Assembly: GCA_021904315.1 (NCBI GenBank)
Contig: CM038921.1
Location: 15,784,590 to 15,848,589 of the forward strand
Length of the DNA: 64,000 nt
Source of the DNA: Sphagnum magellanicum
Lineage: Eukaryota > Streptophyta > Sphagnopsida > Sphagnales > Sphagnaceae
Direction: 5' to 3'
Numbering within the stretch: the first letter of the stretch is position 1; every line of letters begins with the position of its first letter. The position numbers and the translations under genes were made by a program. Of this stretch, positions 35,493-48,865 are shown in pieces. The notes under the pieces are model-generated. The model had not been told where the DNA came from and made no database searches. It saw nothing but the letters and a program-made list of their open reading frames with translations.

Positions 35493-36320
35493 ATGACTTA
35501 TTCAGGAAACCAATTGGACACCCTAGCTATCTTGTTTGTTATTGTCAAGATACTATACCAAGGTGGCACCCTCCAATGCACTAAGAGCCTGGTGGAGTCG
35601 GCAGTATTGACATCAATATTGCCCCTGCATCACACACTGGTGCAGAATGAAGCAGCATACTTTGGATGCATTCATCAGGTTTCTCTCAATCAACCTAGTG
35701 CACTTGGATCAATGCAGGGCTCTAGCAAGAATTGTCCTAAACTCTACAAAAATTGACTTTTCAGACCTCCAATGGTTGATATATCTGCCAAATACCACTA
35801 ACAAACGATTGGAAAAGCAGTTTCTTTATGTTCTTAGGTTGTAAAAATTGGTTTCCAAGTGGGTTTATTGACCTTGTTACGAACATCCCAGTTCTTTCTG
35901 TCCAAATTTTACGCGATCTTTTTCACAGTTAGCTAGGGGAAGGCATTCTGTGCAAGACGTCAAACACATTGGCATATCCATGGTTCAGATTCTGCAAGAT
36001 TATCGAATACCCCTGCCACCAGCTACCTCCTCCAGAGCAGCTAAGGCCCCTGTACTTGGCTGGAGATAGCCATTGCCTGTAAGCTGCATGGATGACAGTG
36101 CAGCTGAGGGAGGAAGCCTGCCTCCTAGTGCCATTACTAGTGACAGGCCTAAAAGTGTGGCATCTCAGGGAAGAAAGCTGATTTTACCACAAAGTCGCCT
36201 GCCAAACTGCCATGGAGAGCCTTCCCCAAGGATCTCAAGTTATTGTTGTTTGGTGAAATCAACTGCAGGGAGGGCATTCCTGTCTCTGTTGAAAAGTGCC
36301 ACTATAAGGTATGTGATGTC
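35493..36320 (+). pseudogene. Remnant of a plant TPR-associated protein with a GDSH (SGNH-like) domain
   Basis: Two exon-like blocks resemble a plant TPR protein whose C-terminal domain carries a GDSH motif; the family assignment is from memory. Block 1 (from 35493) reads NQLDTLAILFVIVKILYQGG and then HHTLVQNEAAYFGCIHQ, ending at CATCAG with GTTTCT following (35683). Block 2 (about 35942-36309) reads PPPEQLRPLYLAGDSHCL, a TAA, AAWMTVQL, LLVTGLKVWHLREES, a TGA, and SLPQGSQVIV. After a one-base insertion it continues LFGEINCREGIPVSVEKCHY and then K, with a GTATGTG donor following. Two stops plus a frameshift make it a pseudogene. Intron-like junctions suggest it was not copied from mRNA. Upstream TPR exons and the C-terminus are not identifiable. 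Confidence 0.5.
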
Positions 36321-39300
36321 AGTGCCATTCCAGTGGGATGTGACGCATGCAAACAAACCATGGTCAAGAATGTTACACCTCCCTGAGCCCTTCATTCCCA
36401 TGTCTTGAATAAGCACACTACTGCCTTATTTGTTAGCTATGCCTCTTAGAGTGCTAGGAGACATTATGACTCAGTCTTCCTGTTGCTTCTGGAAGTGTGA
36501 CAGATACTCAGGATGAAGATTTTTTGCATTTGTTGTGCAAAGCTTAACCAGTTCATTGCATACTTGTCTCCGTCCACTCTCTAGATCTGATAAGGGGCTG
36601 CGGAAAAACAGCTATTAGACATTGCCATTCATGATGAAGGCCATGATCTTATACTTTATGAGTGACTCACAAAGTATTGGCAAGAGTCATTTTGTGAATT
36701 TACATTTTTTTTTGCACGACATCAATGACTGAGTCTTCCCTTTGCTTCCAGAAATGTGACAGAGACACAGGATGCAGATTTTGTAGGATGGTTTGCCCAG
36801 ATTTAGAGCTGATTATTATACACCCTCTCTTGAGAGCTGATGAAGTCAGTGGGTAGTCATGGCAGCTTGTCACAGCTATTTGTGATATGGTGATGTTCTG
36901 ACACTTGTTGAAAGACTCTCGTAAGGTTAACACTGCATTCATTGTTGTGTCACATTCAAAATTATTGTTATGGAGAGTTCTCTGTAAGTTCATAGATATT
37001 TTGTTTTTGCCATCTAACCAACACAACATTTGTTTCATTAGCTCACATCTTTCTCTGGAGTTGCTCTCTGCAATCACATTGATATTTGTGCTAGGACCAT
37101 GTTCTAGAAACCAGCCTGTTTGTGACTAGGCAAATGTGATGGGAGAGTGGGTTTCATCAGCTCTGCTTTACTTTTGAATTAAGAATTCCCTTGGAACAGT
37201 GAGCCAAAATGTATTGAGCCGGTATTGCTCTTTTCTTGGGGGTTGTATTTACTGATCCTGACTGCTAGTAATCACCATTCCTTATTGTGGAGTTAACATC
37301 AAAATTGACCTTGTGGAAAGTTCGACTGCTACCTTACCTTGGTAGGCTAATCAATGCAGCTTGAATAAGGATATCGATATCCAGGGGTTTCCAGAATTTG
37401 TGAAGGATGAAGTGGAGGCGAGAGTGTACACATTTACATACAGCAACTACTGCGGCTCATCCAAGATCACAATTTTGAGATATTTGAGCATACCCAGTGT
37501 CCCCAATTTTTTCTGAGACCTGTGCTGTTGTGCACATCTTCAGTCATCTCCTTCAAGCACAGCTCCATGAAGCTCAGCAGACAAAGTCCTTGTGGAAATC
37601 GATTACATTGGCTGGACTTGTTTTCCCAATTTATTAATACCAGAAGATAGGGCTCTCTTTCACCAAATCTCTGAAATGTGAGTGCTGTATATACATGCAC
37701 AATGCAACTTGTGAGTGAATCCCCTAATGTTTGTACTTTGCCTGGTAGGGCCTTTCAGGTAGTATTGCTTGAACTCAAGCTTTTATTACAAAAAAATCAC
37801 TACATGACATAACATGGGTGTATTTCTAAAACTCTGAATTTCACTAAGATTGGAGTGAATCTAGAGGTTTTGCTACCTACCTCTTTAGCTATTAGCCAGA
37901 ACTGCAGATTTTTTTTTCAATTATTACTTAATATTTAATATGTTTAAATTCACGAGAATACTTGTGTTATGCTTTATGATGGGTTTAGGGTTTATGGTTC
38001 ATTCATGCAAACTTTGATTTATTTAAAAAATTCGTCATATGTTGGATATACTTACAAAAATATTGGATGTACATGTGGTACATGGTGGCATTAAATGCAT
38101 GGTTAGATGTTGCACATCCATGCCTATTCATGTTTTTCTGGTGTAGGGATATTGCATCATCTATTCCTCATCAAAAATACATGGTCCAAAGTATCCATCA
38201 AATAGAAAAAGCAAACCACATGGCACAATGTTAATGCATCTAGAGGACCAAGGATGACATTAAAATATTCACCAAGCCAATCACTTTCACTTATAAGGAA
38301 GGCAAAAGTTGTTAAGTGGATTTCTTGCAAAGGGTGGTTGTTTATACAAATGCGAAGATTTTGTGTTCACAAATTTCCTCATTAGAGACTTGAAATATTC
38401 AATATTTTTGTCACCTCCACTTGGGCATGTAAGAAAATTTCATTTCATGATTTTATGGATTATTTAATGATGAAACTAACCATAAGGCCCTATGGCATAA
38501 TATCCCTCCTTTTTTGGGGAGGGATAGTCATGAATATAAGGCGCCTTCCAAATAGACTAGGAATTTCTCCAAATGCTTTATCATGAATGCATGCAAGTCA
38601 AGTTCTATTGTTGTGATGATTTGTGAATTAAACAACAAATTGTGGTTTGTTCATTTTGTCATTAGGAGTATTGTGTGTGAATGCCTTAGCATGCCCACAC
38701 ATTGTAAAACACTATCCATAAGTTTTTATTGTAGATTCTAATGGGTTTAGAAACCAAAATTTCCTTTCAAGAAATGGGCTGGATGTTTTCTTCTTGGGCA
38801 GGGTATTTCATTTCGATGAGGGATTTTTAGAATTTCCCTTTTTATTAATTTTTTATAATAAAATCACTTTTGAAACTCAAAATTTTTCTACCACTCTATT
38901 TTAAATCATTAAATGATTAAGTTCATTACTTTGCTATCACTTGATTTTAAATTCAAAGAAATGAAATATTTAACAAACTTGAATTTACAAGAAGTTTTAT
39001 TTCTTTCATGAATTCAATATATGAATGTCTCACCTTTGGATACAAATGGATATCCAAATCTAATCTTAGAAGAACACAAAATCAAATTGGACAATGCACA
39101 ATGTAAAATCTCTTTTAAACATAGAATTTCATAAAATTACATCATCAATTTATCAAAACTTATAATTATGTTTATGTATGTTTTAAAGTACTTTGGAATG
39201 AAATGAAAAGTAATTTGCATGCACAAGAACAAAAATAATCTAAAAAAAGTGATCACTCCTTTGTATGGCCCTACATATTAGGTATGTAGCAAACGAGTAG

Positions 39301-41284
39301 CAAAATTTGGATCACAAATTAATAGAGTAATGTTCCAAGGACTCATTCATGGGTGGGGTTCCAAAAACTGGAATAGGGACTCTAGGATTTTGTTAGGGCT
39401 AATTTTTTCAAATATCATTTACATGAACCAAATTTGATGCGACAGTGTGATTTTTCACATGTGAGACCTAATTGTGCATTGACATTTTCATTTATGAATA
39501 AAAACACAATAAATGTCAAAATGAGTTTTTACGGGTAATCAAACATGTTTTTTTGCATGATTATTTCTTGCACGTGTGACATTTGCCTAGAGCTAGAAAT
39601 TCTAAACCTAGTGAACATTTTAAAAAGTGGTAAAAGAAATGAGTCCTTTCCTTTAAAGCCTTGTGGTCCAAAATTTCAAGCCTTTGAAATATTGATATAT
39701 ATTTTTTCATCAAGTTCACCCAATGAACATATATTTGCATAAAAGGATTCTTATATTTAAAATTTAATTATCTGAATTAAAATGATCAATTCATATTAAT
39801 ATTTAATTTATTCAGTGTAATGAATTAATTAATAGTAATATAATAAGTTAGATATTATTTAATATATAATGAATTAGTGATTAATAAAAAAATTATTAAA
39901 TATTAAATATGAATGTATCTAATTAGTGTTTTATTAAGTAAACATTAAACAATTTCTAATTAACTAACTATTACTACATATTTTTTATTAACTGTGACAT
40001 GTACTTTCTATACGTGCATTTCAAAAAAATGTACTTAAATGTATATTAAAACATGCATTTCTTCAATATTATGTAATAAAGTCAAAGAACTTATAATTGT
40101 TGATCATTAACTTAAATAATATTCATGGATTCAATATATTAAAAGTGAGTTTACGGATACTTTTCAAAAAACCAAATGGCTCTAGGTGGCATATTTTATC
40201 ATGCTTATGCCCCAATCAATTAATTAATGGTAACAATTCATCAATAATTATTAATTATTGTATCAATTTATGATTTAAATTTAATCAATGAATTTAAATA
40301 TTTGAAGTAGCTCACTAAATAATTAATTATTATATATTGGGTAGTATTAATTAAATTTTAATAAACTAATTAAGTAACATTAATTGTTTCATAGTTTATA
40401 TTGACTAATCAATTAGTTGATATTAATTATTCATCAATAATTAATATTTTTTTAATGCGATGGTTATATCATATTAATATGACCTAGCCACTATTGTTTA
40501 ATCATACTTTAAAAGACATGGTATATTTTTAAACAAACCATATGCCCATAATATGAGCAAATGTATGCCTAATATATTTTAAATATAAACTAAATACCTT
40601 AATATACCATGAATACAAGTTAAATTTGTTTAATATACCCTGAATACAAATTAAATATATCTAATTATGTTAAATATGTTTAGATATGTTTAATACATAT
40701 TGAATAAAAGCTAAATTTATTCATAATGTAATCCATAATACTTTAATGTATTTTTGATCTTGCGATATTTTGTAAGGGTAGTAAGAATAAACCATGATCA
40801 TGAAGGGGAGGAGGAGGAGGAGCAAAGGGGACAACAATAATCACCTTCATTGCACATCATTTTAATTAGAAATGCATTTAAAGGGCACATCACATCAAAT
40901 TAGTTTAGTCATGAAAAATAGACATGATCACTACAACTTATTTTGAACAACGATGTAATGACAGTAAAACATGTGATAAGTGGGTGGCACCTTAATTAAT
41001 GGTGACTGCAATGATGACATTCACTCCTAATGACGTATTTCAATTTATAGGTTTGTGATATTTGTGTATATATTGGAATATATTAGTAAGTTTATTTTGT
41101 ACATTGGCTTAGGTTTTCAACACACAAGTTTTGGTGAAATAATTTTGAATAAAAATGAAGCAAATCATAAATAATTTCGAGTGATATTATTTAAATGAAA
41201 TCATAATGATTTTAGAATGGGTGACATTATAGTGGTGACATATGTGTCACCACTCATTATTACATGTTTGGATGTGATGCATAT
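36321..41284. other. Gene-free stretch, increasingly AT-rich
   Basis: Two copies of a ~70-bp block (about 36466-36535 and 36726-36795) share CAGTCTTCC..TTGCTTC..GAA.TGTGACAGA. From 37740 onward AT content is very high, with TAATTAAT-type words at 39760-40700. A 9-bp-arm hairpin (GTGGTGACA TATG TGTCACCAC) lies at 41232-41253. No gene is recognised. Confidence 0.5.
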
Positions 41285-43641
41285 CACTAGAAGAAATTTG
41301 AAAATCAATGATTAAATTTGCAATTCATTTATAGCTGTAGTGGACACATGCGACTTAAAATAGCCTAGTTGCCTTGAACAAGTGCCATAAGACAATTAGT
41401 TGCAAAAGACATGACATGGCTATGAAGTTGAAAATGTAGTCACAAACCTTACAACTAGGCTAAAATTTCTCATCCAATTTGCGACTACATTTGGAACAAT
41501 TGCATGCTACCAAATGTGCCATTGAAGGTTGGTTAGGATTTAACCATGTGGTAATTTAAAAAACCAATGGCCATAAAATACATGGCAATTTTCCATTTGT
41601 TCAAAAAAGATATATTCTAATTACAATAATTAAATATTATAATTAGAGTAATTAAATTACAATTACAATAATTAATTATTAATATTAATTAATTATAATC
41701 TATCCCAAGCTAAACTATAATAAACAACTTATTCTAAGCTAGGCTAGCTAGCATAGGCTAAGTAAGTAGGTAGCATCCTATTTATTTTGTTGGGGACAAG
41801 CCTTTCGATTGGCTCATCCCAAATGGCACATGCACTATAGTGCATGTTAATAGTGCATAGATGAATCTAATCCATTCCTTCACCTACTTATATACTTTAC
41901 AAGTTTGAAGTTGTAGACAAAAGAGATATGGGACAATTTTAATGAAAGGGAAACATTATGACACTACAACATTATCACATCCTTTGTCCCATACAAAAAC
42001 ATTATCATATATTGACACAATAAAATATTCATTGTTTTCATTAACTATTTACTGCCTATCCTACTTACTACCTACTACCTACAAATTAACCTACCAAATT
42101 AATTAATCAATTAATATAAAAACATTATGACATATCCACACAATAAAATACCTACTACTTAACTTAACTACTTACTATTTACTATTTATCCTACTTATTA
42201 TCTACTACCTTGGCTACATATCTATTATCTATTACCTAACCTACATTTAATAAATTAATTACCTAACCTACCTACCTACCTAATTCATTAATTAATATTA
42301 TTACTATAAAATATTCATATATCCACATAATAAAATATTTACAATTTAACCTACCTATTACTTACTACCACCTATCCTACTTATCATATACTACCTAGGC
42401 TACAAACTTACTATCTACTACCTAGCCTACCTAATAAATTAATATCTTAACCTACATTTAGTAAATTAATTTTTTAACATAGCTAATCAATTAATCAATT
42501 AACACAAAAACACTACGACATATCCACAAAATAAAATAGCTTTTGCTTAATTTATAAGCTACCTACTTACTACCTATTAATAGTTATCCTACTTATTACA
42601 TATTATCTAGGTTACATACCTACTATCTATTACTTAGCCTACCTAATAAATTAATTACCTAGCCTACATTTAATAAATAAATTGTTTAACATAGCTAATT
42701 AATTAATCAATTAATACAAAAACATTATGACATATCCACAAAATAAAATACCTTTAACTTAGCTTACCTACCTACCTACTACCTACTAGTACCTATCCTA
42801 TTTATTACATACTACCTATCCTAACTAATTAGTTGATTAAGTACCTAACCTAATTAATTAATATGAAAACATGATCACATATTCATACAATAAACTAATA
42901 AACCTACCTATTATTTATATTCCTATTTACTACCTACTACCTAATTTACCAATTAATTAATGACCTAGCTTACCAACTACCTACCTGGCTTACTTAAACT
43001 AACTAGGTTTAACTTTCATAGTTTAGCCTATTAGCTACACCTAATAAATTAGCCTACTATTAATTATAGATAATTTAGGCCAATTAATTAAGTATGCAAG
43101 TTAAGCTAGGCTACCAATGTACATAGGCCTATTTAGTTTAACATAACCTATTAAGTTTAGTTAGTTTAGTTTAACAACTAGGTTATAATAGCTTGTTTTA
43201 GCAAACTATTAGCTATTATATATTATATCATGGAAGACCCATGGACATTGAAAGGACAATAGTCCAATTGAAATAACAAAGTTTGCCATATGTGGTCTAT
43301 GTTTCTTTGTTCATGTGATAGAATATACTATTGCAATTGAAAAACCTTTCATTTGTAATTACAAAAATAACTACGTTATCATCCATTGATGAATGCAATC
43401 AAAATTGGATGACATCATTCATTTTTCATCTACATTTTCAATGAAAATCATATTAGTCATAAGTTGTAGTCGCATCTATAACTAGAATTTGGTTCAACCC
43501 TTCATGTAGTTGCATATGTGATTACAACAAGTTGTAACTACATGGACACGTAGGACGAACACAGTAAAATCAATTGGTTTGGACATTAGTCACATAATAG
43601 TTGCAAAAATATGGTCAAAATGGACAACATTTCTTCTAGTG
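41285..43641. mobile_element. CACTA-type (En/Spm) transposon, non-autonomous, both ends present
   Basis: The left end is CACTAGAAGAAAT at 41285 and the right end ATTTCTTCTAGTG at 43629-43641, a perfect 13-bp terminal inverted repeat. The flanks carry the same 3-bp sequence TAT (41282-41284 and 43642-43644), the target-site length expected for CACTA elements. Both subterminal zones carry short words in both orientations (GTAGTCGCA, TGCGACTA, TTAGTTGCA, GTTGTAACTAC), also typical of this superfamily. No transposase is encoded in the 2357 bp. Much of the interior is the CCTA-rich satellite listed separately. Confidence 0.8.
41960..42990. repeat. CCTA-rich satellite array inside the CACTA element
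   Basis: Repeated units are marked by ATGACATATCCACA then AATAAAATA, followed by CCTACTACCTAC-type sequence and TAATAAATTAATTACCTA. Unit starts lie near 41996, 42130, 42318, 42520, 42733 and 42873, so the period varies from about 135 to 213 bp. The 42520 and 42733 units are the most alike. Confidence 0.8.
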
Positions 43642-43644
43642 TAT

Positions 43645-45359
43645 ATTAATTTGTATATGTACACTCTTATTTTGATATTTGTTGCTAGCCCACATAACAT
43701 GAAAAAACATGTACAAGAGAAAACCAAAGCTATAGTCTAAGACTAACAAACCTTAATGTTATATTGTGGATCATGTTATATGGGACAAGATGGAGGCCAA
43801 GGTTAAAGGGTTGATAACAAGCATGAATGAAATCAAAGAGTTACTCCTAATGACTAAAGGAGGCCTTGGTGGTAGTTTAGTTAGTAGAATGTTCATTGCC
43901 AACATGGAAGGGTCACAAATGGTGCCAAATCGGACTAATTCCTTAAAGGAGATAACCTTAATTTGAATGCTTAGGTTGGCTAACCTTATTCCCACTCCCA
44001 AAGCCTTGAAAATCTAATATAAAAGATAGTTTTCCCAATCATGTGTGAATGATGTGGCAAACAATGACACATTGGATGGACACATGTTCATTATACACAT
44101 CTATCCACAAAAATATTGTTGCTACAATTAACTATGTGGAGTTAAATTGGTGACCTTTCTATATAATGACATTTGTTCATTTAAAATGCCAATTATCTAG
44201 TGACACATTGTATTTTGAGGTCAATTTCATTATTCAATAATCATTAACAAGTGAAGTTAATCTTGGTTGTTCAAGTTTTTAACATTTGAATAGTTAGTAT
44301 GGTTATTGTACTTGTACATATTCTACATAACTAACAATACTAATATAATAATTGTTAATACAATTAATAATGTAAACTAGGCTTGACTTTTCTTTTCAAC
44401 TTAAGAAAAAATAAAGGAAAATGGTGAAGAAGTTTGAGTTGATAGGCATCATTGCCAAAAACATGTGTTTCTTTTCTTAAACTTGGAGTTCATAAGTAAT
44501 GTTTTCTATAGATAAAGCTAATGGATAACCATTAATCCTTCCATTATTTGAAAGGGATGTTTGATCATTATAGAAAATCAAAAGGGTTGTGACCCCACTT
44601 AAGTAATAATATAACTTTGCATGAATTGCCACCAATCACTAATGTTTGGAATGGAGTATGAATGTTCATGCATTGTGCTAGATGAAACACTAGATGATTT
44701 TGGACCAAGGTCAAAACCTACATCATTAGCAAGGGTTGAAAAAAGGGTGCAAAACTTTACCAAAGGATCATTGTCATAAAAATGGATTCGATATGGATTG
44801 CCAACTTTTTCAATCACCTTATATTCCAACCAACCATCTTCTCTAACCAAACCCTAAAATTAAAGTTATATTTATCATTATTATATTGCATTAAAAGGAT
44901 CCAAACCTTAAACCCTAAACCCAAATGTACTATAATTATTCATGTTTTACAATTCAAATTATTTTTTAAATTCATGCAACGATCCAAGAAATATTGAATT
45001 TTGATTCAATTTTTTAATTGTTAATTTATAATAATCAACAAAAATCAACTTATGTTTAGACTTAGGCCAAACAACATCTAGTTTAGGGTTAGGCCTAGGC
45101 CACCTAGGATAAGCTTAAACCTAGGCCAAGTGCCATTTAATTAATAAATTTTTTTTTCATTTTTGGTTTAGACTTTAAAGTCAAGCTTTTGTAATTGGCT
45201 CATCTCAAATGGTTATTCTAATTTAAAGTTTTTTTTCCAACATTTTAAATGCATTTTTTATATAATTTGAAAACTTGTGATGTAAGACAAATAATATGGG
45301 ATAAACATTTTCACTGCAACTTAGTTGTAACCTAATTAGGTGTAACCTTGTTGCAATTT
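43645..45359. other. AT-rich stretch with two unrecognised short ORFs
   Basis: An ORF at 43766-43966 (plus, 66 codons) reads KMEAKVKGLITSMNEIKELL, coiled-coil-like and reminiscent of a retroelement gag start, but no family can be named. An ORF at 44850-44599 (minus, 83 codons) contains REDGWLEYKVIEKVGNPYRI and is unlike low-complexity noise. Neither has supporting context. Confidence 0.3.
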
Positions 45360-46140
45360 AAGGTGAAATTACATTATGGTGACCCCTTTTGGGGTGTCAC
45401 ATTATATATATTATTTTCCAAAGGTGTGCATGTTTGAGTGTATCCCACTTCAAACTTTTGAAAAAATTTCATAACCTAGGCAAAATATTAAATTTTTTTA
45501 ATTTTATTTTTTATAAAGTGGGAGATTGCAGTATATTTATGGAAACAAATGTAGTGTACCTATGTACTTAAAAACACAAATATACTTCAAAAATAATTTA
45601 AATCACTTTTAATTTTTATGAAAGTTAAAGGTATATTGAACCATGTCATTTCACATAATTTGAACCATGTTTGGATACCATGTGACTAATTTGAAAATTT
45701 TCATTTCAAAAAATGTGTTTTTTTAAACAAATATGCGATAAGTGTGTGGTAAATTGAAAATTTGACAAATAATCGCATTCACATGGAAGATGACAAAACA
45801 TATTTGGATGGAATTTTTTAAAAAATTCATTAAAATCAATTAATTTAATGAGTAATGAAACCTTAAAACGAGTGCAATCAAAACGAGACAATGGCCATGT
45901 TATATTAATGTACATTATATATATACTCATGGATCCTTCAATATAGATAATGAAATTTATTGTTATTAAAATAATATTACATAACATTAGTTTTGTAAAA
46001 ATAAAAATTATAAGGCTCAAACACCAAAATCAATTCCCAAAATTAAATGTACCATATTTTTGAATTAATTATATTGTATGTACTATAATATTAGACCCAA
46101 AAATGCCCCAAAAGGGGTCATTGTAGTGTGCTTTCACCTT
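45360..46140. mobile_element. Small DNA transposon with ~35-bp terminal inverted repeats
   Basis: The left end (45360-45394) begins AAGGTGAAATTACATTATGG and ends GACCCCTTTTGGGG. The reverse complement of 46106-46140 begins AAGGTGAAAGCACACTACAA and ends TGACCCCTTTTGGGG. The two match over about 35 bp with a few changes. The interior is AT-rich without a coding frame. The target duplication is unclear, so the superfamily is left open. Confidence 0.6.
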
Positions 46141-47264
46141 TTAATCACAACTACCTACTAATTACACTACCTAGTAAACCTACTACCAATTAACCTAACT
46201 CAATATTCATTAGTTAACCTAACTTATTATCTATCATAACATATATGTGGCACCTAGGTTGTGCTAAAATTAGGTGGCATGTAGGCCGAGATCATTAAAA
46301 ACCTATCTATACCTATTTAATACCCATCATAAGTAGTTTAAAGGCTTTATAGTTATTAGTCATGTAACATATGTGCTACCTAGGTTGGGCCTAAAGTTAG
46401 AGAGGTCATGGCACCTAGGCCTAGACCACCTAATACCCATCCAATTATACATGACATATATAACTTATAACTAAATAGCTAAAAAATACATATTAGATAG
46501 GAACATCAATCTTTGATTAAAATGCTGAAAAACACATTAAAATTTTTGAAAAAGAAAAATGTTGGGAAAAAAATTCTTCAAAAAAATTGAAGTTCATTTC
46601 ACTAGAATTTGACTATTTAAAATTTGAAAAAATATTTTCCATAAAAAATGACAAAAGAAAGTAAAAACAAATATTCATTTAAAAAAAAATTGTTTGTAGC
46701 AAATTATTTGTGAAGTTCATTTTTTAGAACCCTACTTGAACATTTTTTGTAAACCTCTAATTGAAGTGAGGTCCAAAGCAAAGTTATATCCTTCGTCAAG
46801 AGCTTTCCAAATATATGTGGCTCGTCACCTACACACAAGTAACTGAAAGCAATTCCCGACTTTTAATGGTCGAGAGTCAAATTGACACTTTGATTCCCGG
46901 CCCTTTTTTCAACCATAACTTGTGTTTTAAATACCCAAATGAGATATGCGAGCCTATTTTAAACATCTACTTTCTAAGAGCTTTCCAATGATATAATGAA
47001 CTTTTCAATCCAATGAGTTTTGACCCTTGCAATTGTTCTATAAAAATTCGAGAGTCCCAATGGACTTTAGCTCCCAAAGTGGGAGCCCATTTGGGAGTGT
47101 GTGGTTCATTCCCTCACACCTTCATACACTCTTGGAAGCATGAAATATGACTCTTGGGCTTCACTTTTAGCTCGTACCTTTGCAAGCCCTTGTTTTGATC
47201 ATGAACCCAAGGTCAAAATCGTAACATATAACAAAAGGAACTTGATGAAGACATTGGTTTGTTA
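46141..47264. other. AT-rich, partly duplicated intergenic sequence
   Basis: Two imperfect copies of a ~130-bp block (from about 46232 and 46367) share ACCTAGGTTG and TTAATACCCATC / CTAATACCCATC words. CCTACTA words as in the CACTA satellite appear near 46150. No gene is recognised. Confidence 0.45.
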
Positions 47265-48865
47265 ATTGTAAAAAATAATTTACCAATTCAATTTGTTGAA
47301 AGTGTTTGGTTCAAAAGATTAAAATTACATTTGTGTCCAAGAATTAATTTTCCTTACCATAGGCAATTTTCATAAGAGATTTTGCCAAATTTGGTGGAGA
47401 AAACTAATCTATTATATGTTCTACTTAATTTTTCAAAATGTTATACAATAACATGTTTTGATTTATGGATGAGTAAAGGAGCACATGATATTTTAGCTTT
47501 AATTGTAAATGTTTTGGGATTTGATTGGTAACTTAAACATTTTATTATTGGGTTGTTTGAAGTTATAAAAAACTTCGAGACATGCGTTAGCTTGAAATTT
47601 GACAAATCCATTAAACAAATTTGGTTTAAAAAAAAATCATTACATATATGACAGATGAGGCCTTTAATGCAATGACTTTTGCTTTGAAATCTGTTGTTAG
47701 TTATGAAACATTGGGTTTACAAGAAAGCTTCAATAGTACTTATTTTGGGCATGTTATTTTCAAAGCATGACAATATGTTATAGCTATTGAAATTGTGTGC
47801 AAAATTTTAAAATATGTATCAATTAAAGCAAACTAAGCAGATTTGCAAAAGTGTATAACTTGGCCCAAAAAATCTAGGAAGGGTAGATTAGAGTGGACTA
47901 AAATTTGTGTTAATTCTAGAATACATCATAGGAAACTTAGTACCCTAATGAAAACAATGTGAGTTTTATATATTTTTATATTTAATGAAATTGGAAATTT
48001 TTGTCTAAGTTTTTTAATTTGTTTTGTGTGAATGAAATTGGTAATATATTTTGTTTAACTATTTTGTAGGTTTGTTAACAAGAGGCATTTCAAGAGGCAT
48101 TGTTGTTTTGAGATGTTATAATTTTTTGTTAAAGTAGACAAGTTATTATATGAAGTTGGTTAGTTGAATACCACCACCTCTTACATGCCACATTTGTTAG
48201 ATCACTGTTGATTACCCTTCCCCTATTGTGACTACCTGTGTTTTGAACTAATCCCATAATCATTGATTATTAAGTAATGTGTTGAATTTTGCAATATCCA
48301 TGATTTTAAAACTTAAAGATGTGCATGATGTTTTGTCATCTTTGTAAAACCTAATGGAAGAGGAATCAATTGCTGTTGATGAGTTAACTTTATTTGCTTC
48401 TAACATCAAAAAAGGAGTTTGTGTTGTGTTAGAATCTTTCCTTTCTTTTTTGAGGAAATTTGAAAAAAATAAAGTTCATAACATACTTTTTGTTGTTGTT
48501 AGATCCTAGGTTTATAAGCCAAGTTGTTGAATGTTTTCATTCGTTGGAAGGGAATAAGGTGTTGCTATTGTTTAGGAATATGATACAAATATTTGTATCC
48601 CATGTTATTGAAATGCCATCATCATTTGCATCCTTTGGTGAAAACTGAAAGTTATTTTGTTAACATTGGTGTTGATGAGGATTATAGTTTGGATATATTT
48701 GAATAGATTACCAAATAAAAATGAACCAACAAAAGAACTTGTGAATAAAGAGCTCTTCATTTTCAAACAGTACCAAGTGGATGTGAAGGAAATAAAATGC
48801 CCCTTGCAATGATGGAAGAAACATGAATCAATGTTTCCAATAGTGAGGCAATTATAATAGAAATT
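47265..48865 (+). mobile_element. Dead hAT-superfamily transposase, copy 1
   Basis: Coding remnants in order: NNLPIQFVESVWFKRLKLHL (47275), FDLWMSKGAHDILALIVNVL (47460), KHFIIGLFEV, SVVSYETLGLQESF (47690), ADLQKCITWPKKS (47840), SNIKKGVCVVLESFLSFL (48400), KVHNILFVVV, and near the end EPTKELVNKELFIFKQYQVD and HESMFPIVRQL (48725-48850). This is the usual order of a plant BED-finger hAT transposase from its middle to just before the dimerisation region. The N-terminal finger and C-terminal dimerisation block are absent, and stops and frame changes are frequent. Confidence 0.7.

Noticed and set aside
29800-38570. Similar blocks at 29.8 and 38.5 kb as ends of one large element
   Set aside because: The similarity is short and diverged, and an intact host gene lies between. 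A dispersed repeat is simpler.
41960-42990. Possible CRISPR-like array
   Set aside because: Units vary in length and sequence without conserved short repeats separated by unique spacers, there are no cas genes, and the genome is eukaryotic.
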